From Bacteroidia bacterium (GTDB lineage Bacteria; Bacteroidota; Ignavibacteria; UBA10030), in the NCBI GenBank assembly GCA_022180565.1, contig BQML01000010.1, positions 60,200 to 124,199 on the forward strand: 64,000 bases of DNA, given 5' to 3'. A program made the position numbers and the translations under genes. This document shows positions 19,049 to 28,038 of this stretch, piece after piece. The notes under the pieces are model-generated. The model saw only the letters and a list, made by a program, of their open reading frames with translations, was not told the DNA's origin and ran no database searches. Every line of letters starts with the position of its first letter. The stretch's first letter is position 1.

Positions 19049-19282
19049 TTATTCGAGATCAGTCACTTCAAATTGTCCATCTGCGGCTTTTGTAAGCTTC
19101 TTGAAGCGAGCCTCTGCGCCTTTGAGTTTCGAACTGCAGAATCGGGAGAGTTCGAGCCCTTCCTCATACAAATCGATTGCCCGTTCCAGCGGTGTCTCTT
19201 CATCCTCCAGAAGCCGAACGATCTCCTCGAGACGCTTTATGGCGGATTCGAACGTCAACGGAGGAGGTTTCCGAGTCGTCAT
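19049..19282 (-). CDS. xseB: Exodeoxyribonuclease VII small subunit
   Basis: 77 aa, mostly a helical hairpin. The conserved core LTFESAIKRLEEIVRLLEDE, the following LERAIDLYEEGLEL and a final C-x-x-KL segment are typical of XseB. Several copies coat one XseA in the nuclease. The start overlaps the xseA stop (ATGA). Confidence 0.95.
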   Translation of the reverse strand: MTTRKPPPLTFESAIKRLEEIVRLLEDEETPLERAIDLYEEGLELSRFCSSKLKGAEARFKKLTKAADGQFEVTDLE

Positions 19283-20484
19283 CTCCCTACCCTCACCTTC
19301 ACCCTATCGTCGAGGAATTGGATCTCAGCACCTTCGCCCTCGCCGAGTTCCCTGGCACGCGTAACGATGCGCCCGTCTTTCCGTACAAGCGCGTACCCCC
19401 GACGGAGGACATTCTGCGGACTAAGTGCCTCGAGTTGCTGATGGAGAGAGATGTGGCGATTGACCGCGGATTCGAGGGCATGCCCCGTGGAAAGCAACAG
19501 GCTCCGGTCCAGCTCATCCAGGCGTTGAACATACTGCCGAAGCAGGTCTCTCGGCCTGTTGAACGTATAACTCGTTATCAAACGCTGTATCCGATCCCCA
19601 AGGAAATCAATGCGATCTTGTATGCGCTCTTTGAGAGTATAGCAAATGTTGCTCAGAATATCAACGAGCTCGGTGCGGTCACGAATCACAAGCTCGGCGG
19701 CGGCAGACGGTGTGGGAGCCCGCAAATCAGCGACAAAATCCGCAATGCTATAATCGATCTCGTGCCCGACCGCGCTGATGACCGGGATGTCCGACTCTGC
19801 AATCGCCCGCGCCACGATCTCCTCGTTGAATGCCCACAGATCCTCCAGCGAACCGCCGCCGCGTCCGACAATCAACACGTCAACCCCGCCGAAGGCATTC
19901 ATGTCGCGGATCGCCCCGGCAATTTCGTCCGCCGCTCCCGGCCCTTGCACTCTGACCGGCGCAACAATGACCTCGAGCGAGGGAAATCTCCGCGACAAAA
20001 CGCTCCTCACATCCTGGATCGCGGCCCCGGTCGGAGAGGTCACCAGACCGATCCTTTGAGGAAACTGAGGCAGCGGCTTTTTCCGGCTCTGGTCAAACAG
20101 TCCTTCCGCGGCCAGTTTCCTTTTTAACTTCTCGAAGGCAACCTGAAGCTCACCGAGGCCGACGGGCAGGAGTTGCAGGACCTCGATCTGATAGACGCCC
20201 CGGGGCGCGTACACCGTCAGAGCCCCCCGCACTTGCGCCTTCATTCCGTCTTCCGGCAGAACCGAGACGATTGCCGCCCGGCTCCGCCAGAGGACTGCGG
20301 CAAGCTGCGCGTTTTCATCCTTGAGGGTGAAATACCAGTGACCGGATGAATGCCGGCGACAGTTGGACACTTCGCCCACCACCCAGACGTTAGGGTAGGC
20401 AGACTCCAGAGACTGTTTCACCATGCGCGTAATCTCCGTGACGGAGTACGGCCGGCGGTCTGACGGTTGCAAATCAAAAAGCAT
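19279..20484 (-). CDS. xseA: Exodeoxyribonuclease VII large subunit
   Basis: Catalytic subunit degrading single-stranded DNA, 401 aa from ATG 20484. The 31 residues upstream in frame do not look like XseA. N-terminal OB-fold: VWVVGEVSNCRRHSSGHWYF. The catalytic central domain contains KKPLPQFPQRIGLVTSPTGA and IVGRGGGSLEDLWAFNEE. A long coiled coil binds XseB. The C-terminus has SPQNVLRRGYALV. A promoter-like sequence lies 6 bp before this ATG, raising the possibility of a leaderless mRNA. Confidence 0.95.
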   Translation of the reverse strand: MLFDLQPSDRRPYSVTEITRMVKQSLESAYPNVWVVGEVSNCRRHSSGHWYFTLKDENAQLAAVLWRSRAAIVSVLPEDGMKAQVRGALTVYAPRGVYQIEVLQLLPVGLGELQVAFEKLKRKLAAEGLFDQSRKKPLPQFPQRIGLVTSPTGAAIQDVRSVLSRRFPSLEVIVAPVRVQGPGAADEIAGAIRDMNAFGGVDVLIVGRGGGSLEDLWAFNEEIVARAIAESDIPVISAVGHEIDYSIADFVADLRAPTPSAAAELVIRDRTELVDILSNICYTLKERIQDRIDFLGDRIQRLITSYTFNRPRDLLRQYVQRLDELDRSLLLSTGHALESAVNRHISLHQQLEALSPQNVLRRGYALVRKDGRIVTRARELGEGEGAEIQFLDDRVKVRVGR

Positions 20485-20490
20485 GACACC

Positions 20491-20519
20491 AAAGTAGGAA
20501 GAGATGGAATCAGATTCAA
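20491..20519 (-). promoter_or_regulatory. Possible promoter of the xseA operon
   Basis: Minus strand TTGAAT (20514-20519), 17 bp, TACTTT (20491-20496). Only 6 bp separate the -10 from the ATG at 20484, so the transcript would be leaderless or nearly so. It is divergent from the bshB1 promoter. Confidence 0.35.
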
Positions 20520-20536
20520 CGATAAGCGTTTTGAGT

Positions 20537-20565
20537 TTGGTTCTGAGCCGCGCGATTGGTATATT
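20537..20565 (+). promoter_or_regulatory. Sigma-70-like promoter of bshB1
   Basis: TTGGTT (20537-20542), 17 bp, TATATT (20560-20565). Predicted start near 20572, giving a 20-odd-nt leader to the ATG at 20595. Confidence 0.55.
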
Positions 20566-20594
20566 AGGCCATTTCATTTCGGGATGATCCTTGC

Positions 20595-21320
20595 ATGACC
20601 GATATTCTAGCCATCGGAGCCCATCCGGACGATCTTGAGCTCTCCTGCGGCGCCACGCTTTCCAAGCTTATTCAACGCGGTCATTCCGTGGTTCTCGCCG
20701 ATCTCACGAGGGGAGAGCTCGGAACCCGCGGAACGGCCGAGATCAGACTGCGCGAAGCCACCAAAGCCGCAGAGATCCTCGGCGCCAAGGATCGCAGGAA
20801 CCTTCTTCTGCCCGATGGGAATCTTGAGAAAACTCCATCGAACCTCAAAACCGTCATAGCGCTCATACGCGATGTTAAACCGCGGATGATGATCATTCCG
20901 CACTCTTTCGACCGGCATCCGGACCATTCTCACGCCCACACCCTGTGCAGGGAGGCCTGGTTCTATTCCGGACTCGCAAAAATCCCCACCGAATACAATG
21001 GAAGACAACAGGAGCCCCACAGGCCGGATATTTGGTTTGAGTTCATGCAATGGCATGAGTTTGCCCCCTCCATCATTGTCGACGTCTCGGAAACATGGGA
21101 GATCAAAATGAGGGCCGTGAGGGCGTACGAATCACAGCTCCACAGCCCTAAGGCCAACGAGCCCGAGACCAAACTCAGTTCCCCACAATTCCTTGACCTT
21201 GTCGAAGCCCGGGGCCGAGCCTACGGCGAAAAGATCGGGGTTCGCTACGGTGAGCCCTTCCGAACCCCCGCCCCGCTCGGTGTCCACGACCTTTTCCATC
21301 TCGTTTACACCAAGGCGTAA
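20595..21320 (+). CDS. bshB1: Bacillithiol biosynthesis deacetylase BshB1
   Basis: Zinc-dependent deacetylase of the PIG-L/LmbE family, removing the acetyl group from GlcNAc-malate in bacillithiol synthesis, 241 aa. The zinc-site motif is AHPDDLELSCG (H10, D13) with HSFDRHPDHSHAH (H111, H113). BshB1-type features are DLTRGELGTRGTAEIR near residues 36-51 and the YGEPFR segment near the C-terminus. It has its own promoter, divergent from xseA. Together with bshA it supports a bacillithiol-making host. Confidence 0.93.
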   Translation: MTDILAIGAHPDDLELSCGATLSKLIQRGHSVVLADLTRGELGTRGTAEIRLREATKAAEILGAKDRRNLLLPDGNLEKTPSNLKTVIALIRDVKPRMMIIPHSFDRHPDHSHAHTLCREAWFYSGLAKIPTEYNGRQQEPHRPDIWFEFMQWHEFAPSIIVDVSETWEIKMRAVRAYESQLHSPKANEPETKLSSPQFLDLVEARGRAYGEKIGVRYGEPFRTPAPLGVHDLFHLVYTKA

Positions 21321-21374
21321 CTTTTCCTTTTTCTGCAACTTCTTTTCCCATACGTGAGTAAAAACACACGAGAC

Positions 21375-21403
21375 TTGACCTCCTGAAAGATTTATGCTAT
21401 ATT
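21375..21403 (+). promoter_or_regulatory. Sigma-70-like promoter of the copper/silver efflux operon
   Basis: TTGACC (21375-21380), 17 bp, TATATT (21398-21403). The predicted start near 21410 lies 3 bp before the first in-frame ATG (21413), favouring ATG 21440 as the real start. The spacer is 17 bp, not the 19-20 bp of MerR/CueR-controlled promoters, so a CueR-type activator is not suggested. Confidence 0.6.
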
Positions 21404-21439
21404 TCTTGTGGCATGATTATTGATGCCAGACGAACACCG

Positions 21440-21832
21440 ATGGTCTCAACACACACAAAGGCAATTTCTCTCCTGCTCCTTGCCGCATTGGCGCTGTTCA
21501 ACGTGGGCGTGCCCGTTTACATGTATCTGTGCCCCATGATGGACAGTGATACTCCTGTATGCGCGATGGCTCCCGCAGAGGCCGACGGTCCTTCTCTCAC
21601 TTCGGTCACACCGGACTGTTGTGCAAAATACCTGGTCGCTGAACGAAAGACAACGCCGTTCGTCAAGAGTGATGTCCATCAGCCCGCCGACGCACGGCAG
21701 CTGGTGATGGAGGCTGATCTTGCCGAACCCGCCCTCCCAAGCTCCATGGATGCGGTTGGGCTCCGGGGCGACGCCGCCACCTCCGTTTCTTCTCCCCCAC
21801 TCCAAATTCTCCACAGCACCTTTCTTCTGTAA
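21440..21832 (+). CDS. Small exported Cys/Met-rich protein, copper operon leader gene
   Basis: 130 aa from ATG 21440; ATG 21413 would sit on the predicted transcription start. A single N-terminal hydrophobic segment (AISLLLLAALALFNVGVPVY) is followed by a possible metal ligand set, MYLCPMMDSDTPVCAM, then DCC about 20 residues later. The remaining 80 residues are low-complexity, rich in Ala, Ser and Asp. No recognised family. Position as first gene before cusC-B-A and the Cys/Met pattern suggest a periplasm-facing metal sensor or scavenger. This is inference. Confidence 0.65.
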   Translation: MVSTHTKAISLLLLAALALFNVGVPVYMYLCPMMDSDTPVCAMAPAEADGPSLTSVTPDCCAKYLVAERKTTPFVKSDVHQPADARQLVMEADLAEPALPSSMDAVGLRGDAATSVSSPPLQILHSTFLL

Positions 21833-21898
21833 TCGGTTCTTCTGAGCGGATTCTCTCCCAGCCCGGGAGTAGTGTTTCTTTTCTTATCAGGAGAACCC

Positions 21899-23173
21899 AT
21901 GGTTCGACATTTTTTTCTCGCACTCTTGCTCTTCCTCCCCTCCATCCTGGAGGCACAGGAGGAACCCGAAGATTTGCAGTTCATGATCATAGAGGCGCTC
22001 TCACGCAATCCCGAGATTACCGCCGAGCTCTCGAAGATGTCGGCTGCTGAAGCGCGCATCCCCCAGGCAGGTGCCCTGGATGATGCTCAGCTCCGATTCA
22101 TGAAAAAAGAAATACCAGGTTTCTCGACGCAACAGGCAATGTCAACGTCGCTGGAATTCATGCAGATGGTAAGATTTCCGACAAAGTTGGGCGTGCAATC
22201 ACGAATTGCATCCCTTCAAGCCGAGCATGCCCACCACGAACACCTGGAAACCGTCGTCTCCGTAATCCGCCGACTGAAATCGGCGTGGGCAGCGCTCTGG
22301 TTTGCAAGGACCGCGATCGAGATCAACCGTGAAGAACAGGACATTCTGGAGAACATCGCGGCAGTCGCCACGACGCAATACGCCGTTGGCAACGTGCCGC
22401 AATCCGAGGTTCTCCGGGCCGGGATCGAGTTTGCACGCACAAAGGCTGATGCCGCCCAGTGGAGCCAGCGCGAGGCGACGGCATCGAGCGTCCTTCGCGC
22501 TCTCCTTGACCGTTCGCCATCCGCGGCAATCGGAGAGGTCAGTCTGCCCCCGCTCACACCAATCTCGGTTCCCCTGGAGGATCTTCTTCTGTTCGCCCTG
22601 CAGAACAGACCCAGGCTTGTCCATGACTCGCTCAGTGTCACGGAAACATCCCTGATGGTCAGCAAGGCCAAACAGGAATATCTGCCCGACCTGTCGTTCT
22701 CGGTCGAGTTTATGGATTTTGCCGTACCTCCCCGGTCACGCTGGACTGTCTCTGCGGGCATCACGTTACCCTTCATGCCGTGGACGCTCGGAAAGGCATC
22801 GGCACGCGTCGAAGAGAGCCAGGCAGAACTCTCCCGCACAGAGGCTCTCTTCCGGGCTTCGAAGAATCGAGTTATTGCGGAAATCCATGACGCCTATGCG
22901 CGACAGTCAGCGGCCTATACGCTGGCGTACGCGTATGAGGCAGAACTCGTACCCCGGGCCCGGCAATCGTTTCAGACCACTCTTTCAGAATACCAATCGG
23001 GACGCTCATCATACCTCACCCTGATGGACAGTTACAAAACCTACCAGAACGTGCGAATGGCCGCAGCCATGGCACGCATGGAGTATGCACAGGCACTCGC
23101 AGACCTGGAATTCCAGACAGGAGTGATAGATCTGTCGGCCGTTCCGACCCGTACACAGGAGACCAAACAATGA
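21899..23173 (+). CDS. TolC-family outer-membrane efflux protein (CusC-like)
   Basis: Outer-membrane channel of the tripartite efflux pump, 424 aa from ATG 21899 (SD AGGAG about 5 bp upstream; the upstream in-frame ATG is unlikely). Signal peptide MVRHFFLALLLFLPSILEAQ. Long alpha-helical heptad regions and the repeated internal pattern of TolC proteins are visible, e.g. ATTQYAVGNVPQSEVLRAG and its C-terminal counterpart TLSEYQSGRSSYLTLMDSY. No lipobox is obvious, unlike E. coli CusC. The stop overlaps the next start (ATGA). Confidence 0.9.
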   Translation: MVRHFFLALLLFLPSILEAQEEPEDLQFMIIEALSRNPEITAELSKMSAAEARIPQAGALDDAQLRFMKKEIPGFSTQQAMSTSLEFMQMVRFPTKLGVQSRIASLQAEHAHHEHLETVVSVIRRLKSAWAALWFARTAIEINREEQDILENIAAVATTQYAVGNVPQSEVLRAGIEFARTKADAAQWSQREATASSVLRALLDRSPSAAIGEVSLPPLTPISVPLEDLLLFALQNRPRLVHDSLSVTETSLMVSKAKQEYLPDLSFSVEFMDFAVPPRSRWTVSAGITLPFMPWTLGKASARVEESQAELSRTEALFRASKNRVIAEIHDAYARQSAAYTLAYAYEAELVPRARQSFQTTLSEYQSGRSSYLTLMDSYKTYQNVRMAAAMARMEYAQALADLEFQTGVIDLSAVPTRTQETKQ

Positions 23174-24678
23174 AGACATGGACTTTTCTTCTTCTTCTCG
23201 GCCTCGCACTCGGAACCGGATGTTCAGGCCGGGTGGATCAGCATGCTGAGGCTTCTCATCAGGCTGAGCCGGCATATGAAGTGTACACCTGTCCCATGCA
23301 TCCCTCTGTCCGGAGCGACCGCCCGGGTGCTTGTCCGGTGTGCGGCATGGCGCTTGTGAAAAAAAGCCTTCAGCAGGAGATGCCCGCGGGCGATCCGGCA
23401 CACCTTGCCGCCGTCACGCTTTCACCCACCCAGCGCGTTCTGGCCAATATTGCAACCGAGCCGGTACAACGCCGGACACTCGTGAAGAAAATCTCTGCGG
23501 CGGGCTTCCTTGAAGCTGCGGAGCCTTTGCGCGCGCTTGTTACCGCCCGATTCCGGGGCAGAGTGGAACATCTCTCTGTCTCCTTTCTAGGGGAACGTGT
23601 CGCCAAGGGCGCACCGCTGTTTGATCTGTACAGTCCCGAGCTGGTCTCAGCCCAACAGGAATATTTGCTTGCTTATCGCTCCGCCACGCTTCCGGCGTCC
23701 GCCAGTTTTGGGCCGTCGGACTTGCGCCGTTCCATCGAAGACCGCTTGCGTCTCCATTACGGCATGACGGATGCCCAGCTCGCCGAGCTTTCCCGCATGG
23801 GAACCCCCCGCACATCCGTGACCTTTCATGCCCCTATTGGCGGTACCGTTTTGCGGAAGGAGGTCATCGAAGGACAGTATGTTGATGAGGGAACCCTGCT
23901 CTACGAAGTTGCTGATCTCTCGATGCTATGGGTCTATTTTGACGTGTACGAACAGGATCTGGCGCATGTCAGGGCGGGACAGAAAATCTCGTTCACGGTC
24001 GAAGCTTTTCCTGGGCGGACCTTTGAGGGATCGGTGGATTTCGTCGAGCCCATGGTTCAGCCTGAAACGCGGACAGTCAGAGTTCGTGTCAGGGTTCCGA
24101 ACAGAGAGGGACAGTTGAAGCCGGGGATGTTCGCTACCGGTGAGATTATCGTGACCCTTGAGCCGGCGCTTGTCGTTCCTCTGTCTGCTCTCCTCTCGAT
24201 GGGACGTTCTCATGTCGTCTGGGTTGAGGTCGCGGACAACGCCTTTGAGCCGAGAACCGTGAACATTGGAACAAGGACCCATGACGGTGTCCATATTCTC
24301 ACAGGTCTCCGCGAAGGAGAACGGATCGCTGTGACCGGAGGCTATCTTTTGGATTCCGAAAGCGCCCTCCGCGCTCCGTCGGCCCCCTCGCCTCATTCCG
24401 GCCACCAGATCCACAGTTCTGCCGGGGAGCCCCTCATCCGCATCGAGGGTGCCTATCATCCCGATACGGTGCACGTCGCCTCGGGACACGTCCGACTGAG
24501 ATTTTTCAGAAACGAAGAATCCTCGTGTTCCAAGGAAATAGTCATCCCCGGATTCGGCGTACATTCCGTCCTCGCCGCCTTCGATACAACGGTTGTCGAG
24601 TTTGAAGCACGGCAAAAGGGCTCGTTCCCGTTTCGTTGCGGAATGGGCATGCTGCACGGCGTGCTGATTGTCGAGTGA
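23170..24678 (+). CDS. CusB-like periplasmic adaptor with N-terminal metal-binding and C-terminal cupredoxin-like domains
   Basis: 502 aa adaptor linking CusA to the outer-membrane channel. A lipoprotein-like N-terminus (LGLALGTGC18) is followed by a heavy-metal-binding domain: C41-P-M-H44 and C55-P-V-C58-G-M60. The core holds the barrel-sandwich and beta-barrel domains (SVSFLGERVAKGAPLFDLYS; APIGGTVLRKEVIEGQYVDE). Beyond the usual end near residue 410, an extra 85-residue domain resembles EfeO-type cupredoxins, with C453 and a C490-GMGM-LH496-G motif. Such a domain could receive Cu(I)/Ag(I) before extrusion. The fusion is intact, with no frameshift. Confidence 0.9.
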   Translation: MKTWTFLLLLGLALGTGCSGRVDQHAEASHQAEPAYEVYTCPMHPSVRSDRPGACPVCGMALVKKSLQQEMPAGDPAHLAAVTLSPTQRVLANIATEPVQRRTLVKKISAAGFLEAAEPLRALVTARFRGRVEHLSVSFLGERVAKGAPLFDLYSPELVSAQQEYLLAYRSATLPASASFGPSDLRRSIEDRLRLHYGMTDAQLAELSRMGTPRTSVTFHAPIGGTVLRKEVIEGQYVDEGTLLYEVADLSMLWVYFDVYEQDLAHVRAGQKISFTVEAFPGRTFEGSVDFVEPMVQPETRTVRVRVRVPNREGQLKPGMFATGEIIVTLEPALVVPLSALLSMGRSHVVWVEVADNAFEPRTVNIGTRTHDGVHILTGLREGERIAVTGGYLLDSESALRAPSAPSPHSGHQIHSSAGEPLIRIEGAYHPDTVHVASGHVRLRFFRNEESSCSKEIVIPGFGVHSVLAAFDTTVVEFEARQKGSFPFRCGMGMLHGVLIVE

Positions 24679-24693
24679 GGAAGGACGATTGCC

Positions 24694-27600
24694 ATGATTG
24701 AACGAATTATTGACTTCAGTGCACGAAACAAATTTCTGATTATCCTTGCCTACGTGATCGTCGTGGCAGCCGGTATTTATGCTGTTCACGAGACTCCACT
24801 CGATGCGATCCCGGACTTGTCAGAGAATCAGGTCATCGTCTTCACGGAATGGATGGGACGTGCTCCCCAATTGGTCGAGGATCAGATCACGTTTCCTCTG
24901 GTCACGGCTCTCCAGGGAGTGCCGGAAGTGCAGGCCATCAGAGCTCAGTCCATGTTCGGCATGTCCTTCATCTACATGATCTTTGAAGAACGAACCGATC
25001 CCTATTGGGCGAGAAGCCGTGTGCTCGAGAAGCTCTCCACCGTCCAGTCCTCTCTTCCGCCGGGCGCACGTGTACAACTCGGCCCCGACGGTACAGGAGT
25101 CGGCCATGTCTACTGGTACACGGTGGAAGGCGATCTTGATCTCGGGACCCTGCGGGCCATCCAGGACTGGTACATCAAGCTCAACCTCCAGGGCGTGCCG
25201 GGCGTTGCAGAGGTTGCCTCCGTCGGAGGATATGTCAAGCAGTATCAGATCGATGTCGATCCCATCAAGATGAAGGCGCATGCCGTTTCGCTGGCGGACA
25301 TCCGTGCGGCCGTCATGCGAGCAAACAATGATGTCGGCGGCAAGATTCTGGAGATTTCTGATGCTGAGTACTTTGTCCGCGGGCAGGGATACATTTCCAC
25401 GCTTTCCGACATCGAGAACATTGTCGTGGCGACCAGGAGAACAGGGACTCCGGTGTTTCTGAAAAACGTCGCCACCGTGCAGCTTGGCGGCGATATTCGC
25501 CGGGGCTCGCTTGAAAAGAACGGTCGGGGGCAGGTTGTCGGCGGAATTGTCGTTATGCGTTACGGCGAAAACGCCAACGATGTCATTGAACGCGTGAAGG
25601 AGCGGCTTGAAACCATACGATCGGGCCTTCCGCCGCAGGTAACCATTACCATGGCGTATGACCGGAGCGACCTGATCATGGCTTCGGTCCACACGCTCCG
25701 CAACGCCCTTACCGAAGAAGCCCTTGTCGTCAGCCTCATCGTTCTGATCTTTCTTCTGCATGTGCGAAGCGTCATCAGAGTCATCATCGAAATCCCTATT
25801 GCCGTCCTGATCGCCTTCATCTGCATGAAGGCGTTCGGCATCACCTCCAACATCATGTCTCTTGGCGGCATCGCGATTGCCATCGGTGTGATTGTGGACG
25901 CATCGATCGTCCTTGTGGAAAATGCCTACCGCAACGTCGCTCTCGCACAACACGAACGAGGGACGCTCACAACCAAGGACTACACGGAGATTTCGATCCG
26001 ATCAGCAAAACAGGTAGGCCCGGCGATCTTCTATTCCGTGGGCATCATGGTCGTGTCCTTTCTTCCGGTGTTTCTCCTCGAAGGCCAGGAAGGAAAGCTG
26101 TTCCGCCCCCTGGCGTTTACCAAAACCTTTGTCCTCATGGGGTCGGCTGTTATCGCGATCACGCTTGTTCCGATGCTCATGACCATGCTGACACGAGGCA
26201 AATTCCGCAGAGAAGAGCAGAACCCGATTACACGATTTCTCCACAAACTCTATGCACCTGTGATCGCGTGGGTTCTTCGCTGGCGCAAGACGACTCTCGC
26301 CATCAATCTCGCGGCTCTGGTCATCACGATCCCCCTCCTGGTGAACATGGGCTCCGAGTTCATGCCTCCGCTTGATGAGGGGAGCCTCCTCTTCATGCCG
26401 GTCACGCTTCCCTCGGCTTCCATCACAGAAGTCAATCGGATCATGCAAGTTCAGGATGCCATCATCAAATCGGTTCCGGAGGTCGATCGTGTTCTTGGGA
26501 AGGCCGGAAAGGCCGAAACCGCGACCGACCCTGCCCCTGTGAGCATGATCGAGACAATCATTCTCTTGAAACCGAAGGACCAATGGCGGCCGGGCATCAC
26601 GAAGAATGATATCATTGCCGAGTTGGATGCAAAACTTCAAATACCGGGGGTTCGCAACGGGTGGACCCAGCCGATCATCAACAGAATCAACATGCTTGCA
26701 ACGGGCGTCCGGACGGATTTGGGCATCAAGATCTTTGGTCCGGACCTCGACACCCTGGAGCGGCTGGCGATAGAAACCGAACGCATTGTTTCGCGGATCC
26801 GCGGAGCTGCAGACGTGTACGCCGAGCGGACACAGGGTGGATTGTTTCTGGATATCGACATCAAACGTGAAGCAGTCGCCCGGTACGGAATAACCGTGGG
26901 AGATGTCCAGGACCTCATCGAAACCGCTATCGGGGGGGAGAACATCGGGTCGGTCATTGAGGGTCGGCAGCGCTTTCCGATCCGAGTGCGGTACGGGCGG
27001 GATTGGCGGTCGGATCTCGAAGATCTCCGGTCTCTCCCCGTTCCTGTGAGCACTCTTGCGATGAACCGGAGCGCTGAGGCCGGCGTTCTGCCGGTATCCT
27101 CCGGCATGACCATGGGATCTCCCGCATCAAGTCCAGGCGCATCTTCGGGCCAACGCGCCTACGTGCCATTGGGACAACTCGCCGACATTCGGATCGTTCC
27201 CGGCCCGCCGATGATTTCCAGCGAAAATGCCCAGCTGAGGTCTGTCGTGTTCCTGAACGTGCGCGGCCGCGACATGGGCAGTTTCGTGACCGAGGCCAAG
27301 GAAGTCGTCGAGCGCGAACTTCGCCTTCCCGAGGGATACACACTGCTCTGGAGCGGACAGTGGGAGAACCAGATCAGGGCGCGTGAGCGCTTGACCATTC
27401 TGATGCCCGTGGTGTTTCTGATTATCTTCGTGATGTTGTATCTTGTCACGCGGGACTTTAAAGAAGCATTTGTTGTTATGCTGTCGGTGCCTTTCGCCCT
27501 CATCGGTGGCGTGTACCTCGTCGCGGCCCTTGGGTTCAATCTTTCCGTCGCCGTTTGGGTGGGTTTCATTGCCCTTTACGGTCTCGCGGTGGAAACGGGC

Positions 27601-27966
27601 GTCGTCATGGTCGTCTATCTGCACGAATCCCTTGATCGGCGCCTCCAGGCCTATCACGCGGGAGCACGCGGCCCCATCACCGTGACCGACATTCGGGAGG
27701 CGACCATCGAAGGATCCGTCATGCGGTTGCGGCCGAAGGTGATGACGGTCATGACCTCGATGATCGGACTCCTTCCGATCATGTGGAGCACCGGCGTGGG
27801 AGCCGATGTAATGAAACCCCTGGCTGCTCCCATGATCGGCGGGCTAATCACGTCAACCATCCATGTCCTGATCGTGACACCGGTTCTCTTCGCTCTCATG
27901 AAGGAACGCGCACTGAGCAAGGGAACCTTGGAAATATCGAAGATGGCGGGATGGATGAAGGAGTAG
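24694..27966 (+). CDS. cusA: CusA/CzcA-family heavy-metal RND efflux pump
   Basis: Inner-membrane proton-driven pump, 1090 aa. TM4 motif GVIVDASIVLVENAYRN and late TM motif YGLAVETGVVMVVYLHES resemble the Cu/Ag (CusA) branch more than the divalent CzcA branch. Conserved porter segments GKAETATDPAPVSMIET and INRINMLATGV also match CusA, including Met positions. An extra stretch around residues 788-820, rich in Ser/Gly/Met (MNRSAEAG ... SSGMTMGS), interrupts the porter region relative to E. coli CusA. It follows cusB by 15 bp with a GGAAGGA ribosome-binding site. Confidence 0.92.
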   Translation: MIERIIDFSARNKFLIILAYVIVVAAGIYAVHETPLDAIPDLSENQVIVFTEWMGRAPQLVEDQITFPLVTALQGVPEVQAIRAQSMFGMSFIYMIFEERTDPYWARSRVLEKLSTVQSSLPPGARVQLGPDGTGVGHVYWYTVEGDLDLGTLRAIQDWYIKLNLQGVPGVAEVASVGGYVKQYQIDVDPIKMKAHAVSLADIRAAVMRANNDVGGKILEISDAEYFVRGQGYISTLSDIENIVVATRRTGTPVFLKNVATVQLGGDIRRGSLEKNGRGQVVGGIVVMRYGENANDVIERVKERLETIRSGLPPQVTITMAYDRSDLIMASVHTLRNALTEEALVVSLIVLIFLLHVRSVIRVIIEIPIAVLIAFICMKAFGITSNIMSLGGIAIAIGVIVDASIVLVENAYRNVALAQHERGTLTTKDYTEISIRSAKQVGPAIFYSVGIMVVSFLPVFLLEGQEGKLFRPLAFTKTFVLMGSAVIAITLVPMLMTMLTRGKFRREEQNPITRFLHKLYAPVIAWVLRWRKTTLAINLAALVITIPLLVNMGSEFMPPLDEGSLLFMPVTLPSASITEVNRIMQVQDAIIKSVPEVDRVLGKAGKAETATDPAPVSMIETIILLKPKDQWRPGITKNDIIAELDAKLQIPGVRNGWTQPIINRINMLATGVRTDLGIKIFGPDLDTLERLAIETERIVSRIRGAADVYAERTQGGLFLDIDIKREAVARYGITVGDVQDLIETAIGGENIGSVIEGRQRFPIRVRYGRDWRSDLEDLRSLPVPVSTLAMNRSAEAGVLPVSSGMTMGSPASSPGASSGQRAYVPLGQLADIRIVPGPPMISSENAQLRSVVFLNVRGRDMGSFVTEAKEVVERELRLPEGYTLLWSGQWENQIRARERLTILMPVVFLIIFVMLYLVTRDFKEAFVVMLSVPFALIGGVYLVAALGFNLSVAVWVGFIALYGLAVETGVVMVVYLHESLDRRLQAYHAGARGPITVTDIREATIEGSVMRLRPKVMTVMTSMIGLLPIMWSTGVGADVMKPLAAPMIGGLITSTIHVLIVTPVLFALMKERALSKGTLEISKMAGWMKE

Positions 27967-28038
27967 ACGTCGAAAAGCGGAATCGAAGTTCGGGGGAAAT
28001 GAAGAGATCCATTTAATACAATTCAAAGGAGATATGAC

